Positions 58,501 to 64,000 of a stretch of 64,000 bases of DNA are shown in pieces. The stretch lies in NCBI GenBank assembly GCA_963662175.1, contig OY759215.1, positions 8,855,079-8,919,078 of the forward strand, read 5' to 3'. The stretch's first letter is position 1, and each line of letters begins with the position of its first letter. Below the pieces are notes generated by a model. It saw nothing but the letters and a program-made list of their open reading frames with translations, searched no databases and was not told the origin of the DNA. The position numbers and the translations under genes were made by a program. The DNA is from Aradus depressus (lineage: Eukaryota; Arthropoda; Insecta; Hemiptera; Aradidae).

Positions 58501-60318
58501 TATCATTTTTCTTCTGAGCCAGCAGCTTTGAGTTTGTTTATGTGTTACACGATAACTTTCGCATCCTGTTCCATATTTGCACCAAATTTTTCATAAATGT
58601 TAAATAGTTCACTGGACAGAACCGTATTGGTTTAGGTTATGGTCCAACTAGTGAAACTCACTTAAATTAAATAAATAATTAGAGCAAAGAGCTTTTTACA
58701 GTTAATTCTATTATCAATCAGTGTTGTCCAATGTACATTTTTTTAACGAATTGCGTTGCATTGAAAATCTTTTCTTAAAACAAAAAAACAATTAAATTTC
58801 TTTCTATTAAGAAAATAATTTTATAGAATATCTTAAAAATATAATTCATCATAATCATCATGCCTTTTGAATTTTTGAAAAACTAAAACTTAAAAAACTC
58901 TAATGTGGCAACACTGGTGCCAGCTGACTAGTATGTACGTTGAAATTTCACATGTAATTTAAAACCATTTATTTATTATTATTAAAAGGCAGTTTCATTA
59001 TAAAATGAACTTGAAATTGAGTACCGTAAGTCTATTTAAAAAAAAAATATTTAATGCGAAACTAAATAAAATACAAAGGAAGTCTATAGTGTGTAGTTTT
59101 TTTTGGTAAATCTTGCTTGTCAAGGTTATTTTCTTCTACTAGGTACATTTTTCATTTATCTATCTTTTTTTAAAATGTATATTCCCTGTTTTGGTGATTA
59201 TTCAAAATGTTGCTGTATTTCATTATCTATTAAGTTTCTTTTCATATCTTATTCTGTGACTCGCTGTGAGATAATTTTATTTAAAAGCAATGAAGTTTCA
59301 TTTTGTATATGTTAGGCTTACTTTTAAAGTAAACGTTTTAAATGTATTTTCAATCTTCTGGTTGAGTTCTTTTCATTTGGGTTTAACCCATCACTATGTC
59401 TTACCGTGTGTTTGTTGCAGGGTCCCGCACCACCCAGTTTCCTTGCCCCTTCAGCCAACTTCCACAGCGGGCCTGCCTCCCACTCATGGGGCGGCGCCCA
59501 GCTCGGGGGTGGCCACTTCGCTGAACCCCCCAACTCTTACCTCAAGAGAGATGTCAAACTACAGAAGAAGGAAGGAAAAGCCAGTAAGTACTCATACTTT
59601 TAGCATAGTGTATAGAATATAAGGTGTGTTGGCCTCTCAGAGGTTACTCCTATACATCCTAATTCTGCCTGAAATTGTCAGAATTTCTGTATATATTTTA
59701 CATTTTTGAAGAATTTATCTGCCCTTTATCCAAAACTTGCATACCTCTCGACGGATCTGGAATGTATTTAATGTAAAGAAATGCAATTATTGTTTTTGAA
59801 AGGCTCCGTTGTTGAATAATGCATTACTTTGTTAGTTATTGTGACTCATACCCGGGCTTTCATGTCGAGATCAAATCGCCTACTAGCAGAGCGCTCATTC
59901 GTCGCTGTGGTGGACTTATGCTAATCTCTACAGTGGGAGTCCTAAATTTTGCCTACCCAGGTTTAGTTACCTACCCATAAATGTTGTTTAACTAGCAACC
60001 AAAGTGAATGTACGGGTAAAGATCAGCGCGTGAGACTAAAGTTGGACAGTCTGTTTTATATTTCCATAGGGATTGTCTATTGCCTACCGCTATCATTAGA
60101 TATAATTGCAGTGATATGTTTGCATTGCAGTTGCGGCCGAAGGCTCTCAGCCCGGAGTGTTGGTGCTTCGACCCTTGACGATCAGTGAGGACTCAAAGGA
60201 AAACGATCAACATCCATTGTACCAAAACCCTGAACCTTTCAGCAAAAGAAGGATCTCTTCCTCTGGGCCCAGGAGGCGGGACACATCCCAGGAAGACTCC
60301 ACTCTATTGGAAAAATAG
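31578..60318 (+). CDS. Secreted protein with glycine-heptad region, 337 aa, six coding exons
   Basis: Joined coding exons 31578-31583, 50936-51184, 55708-55963, 58305-58456, 59421-59583 and 60131-60318 give 1014 nt with one open frame; phases are 0, 0, 1, 0, 1. The protein starts MRILVVGLWLTRVCLS, a signal peptide likely cut after Ser16. Residue 33 is the Asn of an N-E-T glycosylation sequon. Residues about 34-60 are charged and helical. Residues 93-157 form an amphipathic stretch with Gly at 113, 120, 127, 134, 141 and 148, exactly seven apart, in the pattern KGxLVEA/KGxFMEV. Residues 171-260 are Ser/Gly/Pro/Tyr-rich with SYGP motifs. Basic clusters (KKR, KR, KRR, RRR) lie near residues 68-70, 263-264, 313-315 and 321-323. 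Such composition is common in insect extracellular and cuticle-associated proteins. The family is not recognised and the function is unknown. Length and frame are well supported by splice signals; an extra microexon in intron 1 cannot be excluded. Confidence 0.85.
32488..32758 (-). repeat. SINE-A, diverged, in intron 1
   Basis: Blocks GACATGAGCCCGA-like, TTTACTTACTTAGGGTATGG and GAACTACCGGC mark the family. Confidence 0.75.
33163..33420 (-). repeat. SINE-A, diverged, in intron 1
   Basis: ACTACTACCAGAGCGCTCTT and GAAGGACGGCGTGCTCAAAG blocks, damaged head. Confidence 0.8.
33620..34050 (-). repeat. Family R copy
   Basis: Two or more units with ACATTCATTACACGAGCAGTT, TTGACTGAAAATCAATAGCTG and the terminal ATTACATAACTTCCCC. 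Confidence 0.8.
34706..34830 (-). repeat. SINE-A fragment
   Basis: Short blocks CATACCCGGGCC, CTACCAGAGC and AAAGATGTCATGCTCAAG. Confidence 0.55.
35160..35545 (+). repeat. Family R copy
   Basis: AAATTCGATGTTGACTTTTC, GATAACTCCCAAAAGAATGA and a second unit ACTACTATAGTAATGAATA. Confidence 0.8.
36690..37060. promoter_or_regulatory. Isolated GC-rich island inside intron 1
   Basis: About 350 bp of markedly GC-rich sequence with several CpGs, a TCAGT initiator-like motif (36739) and CTAGTCAGT (37003). A short frame follows CACCATGTCATGG. No open frame of useful length is present. It could be an alternative promoter, enhancer or a non-coding exon; base composition is the only evidence. Confidence 0.3.
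37074..37330 (-). repeat. SINE-A, diverged
   Basis: Family blocks from GTTATTGTGACTCATGCC to TTTCGAACCC with internal deletions. It abuts a GGAGCCGGTAGCTCATAGCTG segment. Confidence 0.8.
37385..37660 (-). repeat. Family R copy
   Basis: TTTGGCTGAAAATCAATTTTT, ATCGATATATTTATTTTGTCG and GTCGGAAGACC blocks. Confidence 0.7.
38030..38110 (+). repeat. Family R fragment
   Basis: AGGGGAAGTTATGTAATAGG and CAGCCAAATCGGCC blocks joined by deletion. Confidence 0.65.
38930..39240 (+). repeat. Family R copy
   Basis: From GGGGAAGTTATGTAACAC through GAATGAATATATCGACAC to TTCGCGCTGGGGAAGTATAT and GATTCACTGATGATG, the two family ends. Confidence 0.85.
39360..39560 (-). repeat. Family R tandem units
   Basis: GATTTAGCTGAAAATTGATAA and GATTTATCTGAAAATCAATAG about 120 bp apart show the tandem unit structure. 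Confidence 0.75.
40240..40350 (-). repeat. Family R fragment
   Basis: AATTAATCATCGGAATGCACTTCC then TTTGCTCTTTCTCTC blocks. Confidence 0.6.
40390..40472 (+). repeat. SINE-A fragment
   Basis: GGCCGTCCTTCGGCTGGGAT to GTCAGGTACTCGTTAAAGAT. Confidence 0.75.
40550..40655 (+). repeat. Helitron-end-like 33-bp units (about 3)
   Basis: CTAGTACATGCTGTGCAACG... units, 33 bp from CTAG to CTAG, related to the arrays at 12105 and 13950. Confidence 0.7.
41050..41430 (-). repeat. Family R copy
   Basis: AATCAAGTTTTTGCTCTCTC, TTCATTAATTCGACAGTTATTG and CGATAACTTAACTTCCCCTA blocks. Confidence 0.75.
41961..42365 (+). CDS. Unrecognised 134-codon open frame in element C
   Basis: No domain recognised; Cys, His and Arg are frequent in the second half. 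It lies antisense to the proposed Helitron and is probably not translated, or is a decayed fragment. Confidence 0.15.
   Translation: MYNFSKISAYYHFLDLIIQKKGSVSYCVTFERIIVFYVSQAFDMLDRCTSRHMRSLTFIIVFHLFHRSWWQNPKCCNHIQQCMIRCYTEKIAILLINRPGTHRRHCRSRRMAASMKLKNQLNKNASCYIRVTAW
43107..43382 (-). CDS. Protein-like 91-codon frame, possible captured exon
   Basis: After an AAG-rich start the frame reads LSPLWQHCVDNLDLNAFYLW, then LFAMEVKGRAFWSMLTNLRM and WLRVLDIILLGGGLVSVMAR. Trp, Met and hydrophobic spacing look like a folded protein, and base composition is more balanced than the flanks. A GTGAGT donor-like site follows the last codons (ACA|GTGAGT). I recognise no family. It lies on the same strand as proposed Helitron C, so capture by the element is one explanation. 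Confidence 0.28.
   Translation of the reverse strand: MTKKKKKLLSEGKGDLKKLSPLWQHCVDNLDLNAFYLWFRRLFAMEVKGRAFWSMLTNLRMDVVDGGEWLRVLDIILLGGGLVSVMARVKQ
43620..43830 (+). repeat. Family F repeat
   Basis: TTCGTTAAACCATAACATGG and ATATGAACAGCTATTAACTC blocks recur at 53705-53880; the start also occurs at 51960-52025. Confidence 0.65.
44926..45040 (+). repeat. Family E repeat
   Basis: Matches 30440-30610 over AACAAGAGTTGTTGTC and ATCTTCAGTGCTAA. Confidence 0.6.
45700..46060 (+). repeat. Family R copy
   Basis: Two clear units (AATAACTGCTGAAGTAATGAA and AAACTGTCGATGTAACGAAT) then GCAATGGGGAAGTACATTGTC. Confidence 0.85.
46440..46820 (+). repeat. Family R copy
   Basis: ATACGAAATATGCGGTAAGAAATTT start, GGGTCTGTGAACACGATAAAT, and TTCGCGCTGGGGATGTACAT end. 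Confidence 0.85.
46845..47076. repeat. Foldback family G copy
   Basis: GTTGTAAAATAAAAATGTAGTCTGA at the left and GGTCAGACCTGTAAAAAC at the right are imperfect inverted ends; GGCTTTCGGGGTTGCCC pairs with GGGCAACCTCGAAAG. Related to 62741-62907. Confidence 0.7.
47815..48912 (-). mobile_element. Third LINE type, 5'-truncated
   Basis: Minus strand: RT C-terminal frame, then a 450-bp 3' UTR ending ATTCTTAGGGGACCTCG, AGAATAAA... and a (TTCA)n tail. The same 3' end is present at 27385. Short-repeat tails instead of poly(A) are usual in CR1/L2-like elements. Confidence 0.85.
48298..48909 (-). pseudogene. Reverse transcriptase C-terminal region of LINE type three
   Basis: An open frame of about 200 codons without an ATG: VIILDQSLSWKDHVSYISRK, then FPHFDYGCLVYYDLS, and FLVQASSLWNSLPPLIRHSP, FKSSLFQFLL near the end. 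The LxxSLxWKxH, DYG and LWNSLP...FKxxL blocks are the standard tail of non-LTR RTs. The RT catalytic motif is lost to 5' truncation. Confidence 0.88.
49258..49462 (-). repeat. SINE-A, diverged
   Basis: TACTACCAGAGCGCTCTTTC through GAACGGCGTCCTCAAAG. Confidence 0.8.
49523..49556 (+). repeat. Solo Helitron-end-like 33-bp unit
   Basis: GGTAACGCTGGGCACCACTG followed by CTAGTA. Confidence 0.6.
50420..50705 (-). repeat. Family R copy next to exon 2
   Basis: TCACCGGCAAATTAATCAAT, CATTCATTCCATCGGGAATTA and CATTCATTACATCGATAGTT show two units. It ends about 230 bp before exon 2. Confidence 0.75.
50936..51184 (+). CDS. Coding exon 2 (signal peptide remainder, charged N-terminal segment)
   Basis: The acceptor is a T-rich tract ending TTACAG at 50935; the donor is GTAAGT at 51185. 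The exon is 249 nt, 83 codons, phase 0 at both ends. It encodes residues 3-85: hydrophobic core, NET sequon, an acidic-to-basic helical stretch, the basic KKR cluster, and a closing SYGPPHD. Codon use is GC-rich compared with the AT-rich flanks, which supports real coding. Confidence 0.88.
52195..52265 (-). repeat. Possible retroelement boundary
   Basis: Minus strand CTGAGGAAGGGTGCTGTGGT then CCGAAATATCGTCCTGAAAA resembles the CTGAAGAxG...CGAAA(T/C) border motif seen beside Penelope-like and related elements. Only a short segment is visible. Confidence 0.3.
53080..53280 (-). repeat. Family R fragment
   Basis: TTTCGATACATTTATTCTATCGG and CCGATTACGTAACTTCCCC blocks. Confidence 0.75.
53705..53880 (+). 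repeat. Family F repeat
   Basis: ATTTATTTCCGTTAAACC and CATAAACAGCTATAAACTCT blocks as at 43620. Confidence 0.65.
55708..55963 (+). CDS. Coding exon 3 (glycine-heptad amphipathic region)
   Basis: The acceptor is TTTGTTTCAG ending at 55707. The donor is GTTCGT at 55964, weaker than the others but the only nearby one that keeps frame with exon 4. The exon is 256 nt and encodes residues 86-170, then one base of the next codon. It contains the whole Gly-every-seven region. A GTATTC donor four bases later would shift the frame. Confidence 0.85.
56468..56715. repeat. 20-bp minisatellite (about 12 diverged copies)
   Basis: Units of the type CATTCCACTGTAACCATTCT; central copies are best conserved, outer ones differ at several positions. 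Confidence 0.85.
57130..57600 (-). pseudogene. LINE remnant, C-terminal Cys-His region
   Basis: Minus strand from about 57535: KRTELRQLTRVFRGHGPFN then RHLHTVEVKDSPICD, followed after a frame change by DETVAHIVGIC and ILRFVKETEFF. The order L-x-TGHGxFxxHL...DSPxCxxC...ETxxHxxxxC is the C-terminal pattern of R1/jockey-group LINE ORF2. It is decayed by shifts and stops. Confidence 0.65.
58305..58456 (+). CDS. Coding exon 4 (Ser/Gly/Pro/Tyr-rich)
   Basis: The acceptor is TTTTGTTTCAG ending at 58304 and the donor is GTATAA at 58457. The 152 nt complete Ala171 and encode 50 further residues, with SYGPP, SYGPAP and serine runs. The low-complexity composition is like that of extracellular or cuticular proteins. 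Confidence 0.83.
58457..59420 (+). other. Intron 4
   Basis: 964 bp of AT-rich sequence with no recognisable element. Confidence 0.7.
59421..59583 (+). CDS. Coding exon 5 (Gly/Ser/Pro-rich, then basic)
   Basis: The acceptor is TTTGTTGCAG ending at 59420 and the donor is GTAAGT at 59584. The 163 nt encode residues 222-275, moving from PSFLAP and GGAQLGGG low complexity to a basic stretch LKRDVKLQKKEGKA, with one base of the next codon. Confidence 0.85.
59832..59980 (-). repeat. SINE-A fragment in intron 5
   Basis: GTTATTGTGACTCATACCCG through CCTAAATTTTGCCTACCCAG. Confidence 0.8.
60131..60318 (+). CDS. Coding exon 6 (C-terminus and stop)
   Basis: The acceptor is GCATTGCAG ending at 60130. 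The 188 nt complete Ile276 and encode residues to Lys337, then TAG at 60316-60318. A GTAAGA donor follows the stop at once, so the last intron lies in the 3' UTR. The segment includes KRR and RRR clusters and an acidic SQED patch. Confidence 0.85.
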
Positions 60319-60752
60319 GTAAGAACCTACTAATAAATGTAAGAGGGTTTGAAAGTAATGGATAGGGAACTCTCAGACTATTGAACACTTGAGAGGAGGA
60401 AATATAGCAATTATCGCACTCCACTGCAGGCTGCAGTTCTCATAGAGTTGACTATCGGACAGTACCTAGTTCCATCACTGTGCAGTAGATCTCTCTCAAG
60501 ATGTTGGGATTCTCAAAATTCTACAAAAAAAAAAAAGTTCAATTTTACCTGCTCCGCTATACCAAGTATAAGGGAGTGTAATCTTTCACCCCTTATTACA
60601 AAAATGCAGAAAAATATGACCGATTGTATACCTTCTCCTATACATTTAGCTGTGGAATTAAAGTTGCCTGTCTGTCTGTTTGTTTGTCAGGTTAGGGCCA
60701 CTGAATACAAATACTCCTATCAATAACAATGTTTTCTTTTGTTTTTATTTAG

Positions 60753-60925
60753 ATCTCGTTGCATCTCAACATATGGACTGACCTCGCACAATTAACCAAT
60801 AAGAGACTCGATGTCATCAACTTGTATTAGGTATTAAATATTGCATATAAATATTTTTTTTACGAATTAGATTTTAAACAAAATAAATATAATTGAATTT
60901 ATCATTAGTTTTCATAATAATTAGG
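60753..60925 (+). other. Non-coding last exon (proximal 3' UTR)
   Basis: The acceptor TTTTTATTTAG at 60742-60752 matches the donor at 60319. An AATAAA at 60892-60897 could end a short transcript near 60915. The sequence after it is not strongly GT-rich, so a longer 3' UTR is also possible. Confidence 0.5.
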
Positions 60926-62396
60926 TGCTTTTTTTTACTTATTTCATTTTGTATAAATAGAAAAATGTATTAATAGATATGGAAGGGAATTGCTAAAGAA
61001 CTTAAGTCAAATATTCTTAACTTTCCTTCCGCTAATAAGTTATACAAATCATTCAAAATTTTAAACTAATTCTGAAAACATAGGTGTGTTTAATTTTTTT
61101 AACCTATGTATTTAACATTTGGGACCTCGACTCGATGCTATAATTATTCAACAATTTAGTTTTAATTTCAATATGTATTTATCCAGTTTTACCCTTTGGA
61201 AAAAGTTATTTGAAGAACCAATAAAGATATACCCGCGCAGGTTATTTTTTTTTTTTTTGTAAAATATTTAGCATTATAATAATTGTTTGCAACTTCGGTA
61301 CAGTTCTTTGAGCAGAACTTCTTTTTGCGCCGAAATCCCAGAAGTATATTAGATAGTATAGTTTTTTTTTACTTCACAAAATCGAATATTAATAATTTCT
61401 TTAAAATTCTAAAAGAAAACTTAAAATTTTAGTATCATTTTGATACAATGAAAAAATCAATACACTTTTCGGGTGGTTGGCTAAATAAGTGTTTCCAAAT
61501 GAATCAAACAACTGTTTTTTTCATGCTTCTTGAAATCAATATTTTGAATTTTCATAAATGATTCAAGATACAAATTTAAAAAATATTTATTTATTTTGAA
61601 ATGCTCTGCCTATACAGTATTCCCTCACCCACACGCAATGTATATATCTTTCACGCATTATGCTAAGAAATCAAAAATAAATTGTAATGATAAAATTGTT
61701 TTACAAAATAGTAAGTCGGAGACAACATGTATTTATTGGTTCAGAATATAATACTTTGTACAAAGGGTGTATATTTGTATTGTATATTAAATGTAGTTAT
61801 ATTAAATATTTTTTTAATTGTGATAGAAACTTTGTATACTTTTAGAAATGGTCTTTGGTAGGGTTTGAATTTTGGAGGCACACTTTTCAGTATATTTACA
61901 TATTATTATTTGACATAAAAATTTCAGTAAATTGTTATCAGTTCAGTTATTGCATTGAAAAAAATCATCATTTTCTCTATTATTACTGTTCATTGTTTTT
62001 TTGTCTGAAAATTTGTCATTTTCCATTTGGCGAAAAAGATGTTCGGTTTAGCGTTGTGCCACAGTTCAATTTTTCAAATCCTGATTTTTTTTATTTTTAT
62101 TACGATACTTAATATCATGGTTAATAATTATGTGTTATTCCAAGCCAGTAGTTATAACAAATCAAAGAAGAATTGCTCACATTGACTAAAAATCAAAAAT
62201 CTGTATTTGAGAAAATAAAATATTTCTTTTTATTTATGCTCTTTCTAAGATAATTTTGTACTGTAATATAATAACATATTTTGTATTATACAAACTACTT
62301 TATGATATAATATGGCGTATTGACATAGTGGTAGTTAATAATTATTAAGAATATCTTGTATTAGCCCAATTAGCTGTATGAATTTGTAAATAGTTT
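60926..62396 (+). other. AT-rich, possibly a long 3' UTR
   Basis: No coding frame of note (85 codons at 61855-62112, without recognised domains) and no family repeat seen. Three AATAAA-type signals occur, the best at 62397. Confidence 0.35.
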
Positions 62397-62402
62397 AATA
62401 AA
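62397..62402 (+). terminator. Candidate distal poly(A) signal
   Basis: AATAAA is preceded within 25 nt by two TGTA motifs and followed by TTTTTGTACTTTGTC, a T/GT-rich downstream element. This is a better-formed site than 60892. If used, the gene has a roughly 1.65 kb AT-rich 3' UTR. Nothing else between 60930 and 62396 looks like a gene. Confidence 0.4.
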
Positions 62403-62740
62403 TATTTTTGTACTTTGTCATTCGTTTGTTGAATTTATTTTCCCTCAACTTAATGTTGTTTTTGTACTGGGCGTTAACCCGGCCTTGCTCCAGAGTAGCC
62501 ACGGCTTATAACTTATTGGATATTGCATAAAGAAGTCTTATAAAGACCACTATTTTTGGAATGGATTGATAGACTTTCACATTTGTAGTTCAAAATGTGA
62601 AAGTCTCATCCCGGATGACATTCGAAAAAACTATATCCAAAATGTTTGAAGATATTGGTGCAAGAAAGTTCCAACTCAAAATAATAGACACAGTTCAACT
62701 AATATGAAGATGGCTGATGTCAGAAGTGATTATTTCACAA

Positions 62741-62907
62741 GTTGTCAAATAAAACGTAGTCTGGTTTCTCATAGATTTTTATTTGTATTAGCTAGCCTAT
62801 AAGCTTTTATTTTATCAGACTGCCTGATGATGAGGGCAACCTCGAAAGCCGGCTAGCTAATACTAATAAAAATCTGTGAGAGGTCAGACTACATTTTATT
62901 TGACAAC
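62741..62907. mobile_element. Foldback family G element, 167 bp
   Basis: Ends GTTGTCAAAT and ATTTGACAAC are perfectly complementary, and the arms remain paired over about 55 bp (GTAGTCTG/CAGACTAC, GATTTTTATT/AATAAAAATC, ATTAGCTAGCC/GGCTAGCTAAT). It is MITE-sized; no obvious target duplication. Confidence 0.85.
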
Positions 62908-62929
62908 CTGAAAGACAGTTTACCTAAGT

Positions 62930-63510
62930 CTTAACACCTTTTTACTTCCTTAGCTATAAAAAGTATAGAGAAAGTTATGTAATTCAATGATAAATTTTAA
63001 ATGGAATTAAATGTTTTTCGACCTGATTCCAAAAATGAAAAAAAAACTAATTTCTGTCTGTCTGTGTGCCTAACACAATAACTCCCGACAGAATGAATAC
63101 ATCGACATGAAGTTTTATATGTATATCCGAAACCCAATAATAACGACATTTAGTGATTCTCAGCCAAATCGGCCAAAGGGAAGGAGGGGATGAGGGGGGA
63201 GGCTCAACACAAAAACTTCAATTCATTTTATATGTAAATTCAAAGCCCTATAAAGACATATTGATTTTTAGAGCGCGGGTTCAACTAAAAAATCCCAATA
63301 ACTGCCGATGTAATGAATGTATCGACTGAACATTTTATACTTAAATTTAAAACACCATAAGGATGGCAAGAAATCGGTCGAAGGGAGGGAGACGGCTCAC
63401 ATTGGGTTATTAACTGCAGATTTAATGATTGTATCGACACAAAATTTAATAAATGGATTCTGAAGCTACATTGTAAGTCAAATATTGAATATTAGCCAAA
63501 ACGATATGGT
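62930..63510 (+). repeat. Family R copy with four units
   Basis: Start AAAAAGTATAGAGAAAGTTAT, then units at about 63065 (ATAACTCCCGACAGAATGAA), 63205 (partial), 63295 (ATAACTGCCGATGTAATGAA) and 63410 (TTAACTGCAGATTTAATGAT). It shows best that R is built from variable tandem units. Confidence 0.85.
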
Positions 63511-63524
63511 ATGTTCAAGTCATG

Positions 63525-64000
63525 ATGTAATGTTATGTTTGATACAGAGCGTCGACATTGTGTGATTGTTCGGAGGATTTTATTTTGAATAGCTTGTGTT
63601 CTTTTGGGTGTGAGGGCTTACCTGAACCCCAGACCTGAACGACATATGTCCAGATAGGTCTGATAACAGTCTTGTAGATAGTTTGTGGTTGAGGCGAAGT
63701 TGAGATCGCTTGTCTAGTACTCTTTTGAGCAATCCAAATCGTCTATTGGGGCATAGCGTGGATCGCATGGTCTCACCATGGTTTGCGGGTTCGAATCCCG
63801 TCCGGGAGTGAGTTTTATTTCATAGATAAAACTCCCTCCCGGGGCCATGGATGTCGTAAATAACTAGATATAACACTTTGACACGGCTAATATGCACCGT
63901 ACATGAAGCCAAAAAAAAATTGTCTTTCCATTTTCTGCCGAGTTTGCCCAACGTGTTTATTCCAACTCTGTCCTCTGTCAAGATAGAGCCCTAAGTAGCG
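63525..64000 (-). mobile_element. Jockey-type LINE fragment split by SINE-B, runs off the window
   Basis: Minus strand: RYLGLYLDRGQSWNKHVGQT and RQKMER from 64000 to about 63930; then, beyond the SINE, RRFGLLKRVLDKRSQLRLNH, and in shifted frames IRPIWTYVVQVWGSGK. These are the same RT thumb motifs as in the copies at 4260 and 9214, but clearly diverged. Confidence 0.82.
63748..63918 (+). repeat. SINE-B inserted in a LINE
   Basis: CGCATGGTCTCACCATGG, B box GGTTCGAATCC, body CCCGGGGCCATGGATGTCGT and a terminal A-run. The first part of the head is missing or damaged. LINE coding sequence continues on both sides. Confidence 0.85.

Noticed and set aside
59290..59622. Several overlapping plus and minus frames around exon 5
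   Set aside because: Only the frame joined by matching splice phases (59421-59583) continues the protein; the others are shadows of GC-rich coding sequence.

Overview
The window is animal nuclear DNA, almost certainly from an insect. It is AT-rich, has GT-AG introns and very few long open frames, and is packed with transposon families typical of arthropods (Helitrons, mariner, piggyBac, hAT, jockey-like and other LINEs, tRNA-derived SINEs). Some SINE tails carry CCTAA, the insect telomere motif. A hemipteran is possible, but nothing here fixes the order. There are no bacterial features. The only well-supported host gene lies on the + strand from about 31487 to beyond 60753. It has a TATA-like/Inr promoter, a first coding exon of only ATG AGG (31578-31583), a 19.35 kb first intron, and coding exons at 50936-51184, 55708-55963, 58305-58456, 59421-59583 and 60131-60318. 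The stop codon ends the sixth exon and a non-coding exon follows from 60753. Every splice phase agrees and the product is 337 residues: a signal peptide, an acidic/basic N-terminal segment, an amphipathic heptad region with glycine at every seventh position, a Ser/Gly/Pro/Tyr-rich tail and several clusters of basic residues. I do not recognise it as a named gene. It resembles insect secreted cuticle or extracellular-matrix proteins of unknown function. Layout. 1-11100: SINE copies, a piggyBac deletion derivative nested in a SINE, two truncated jockey-type LINEs (one holding a small hAT), a long inverted-repeat element and a modular unclassified repeat (family R). 11950-16430: two Helitron-like elements containing arrays of 33/66-bp and ~143-bp units. 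16430-31170: more SINEs, a dead mariner, remains of a second LINE type, an internally deleted LTR element, a second hAT with a transposase remnant, and R copies. 31170-60930: the gene, with introns filled by the same families plus a third Helitron-like element, a third LINE and a fourth LINE remnant. 60930-64000: AT-rich possible long 3' UTR, a foldback element, an R copy, and a minus-strand LINE split by a SINE at the edge. The repeats give a relative history: SINE before piggyBac, LINE before hAT, R before hAT, LINE before SINE-B. All transposase and reverse transcriptase reading frames seen are broken or truncated.
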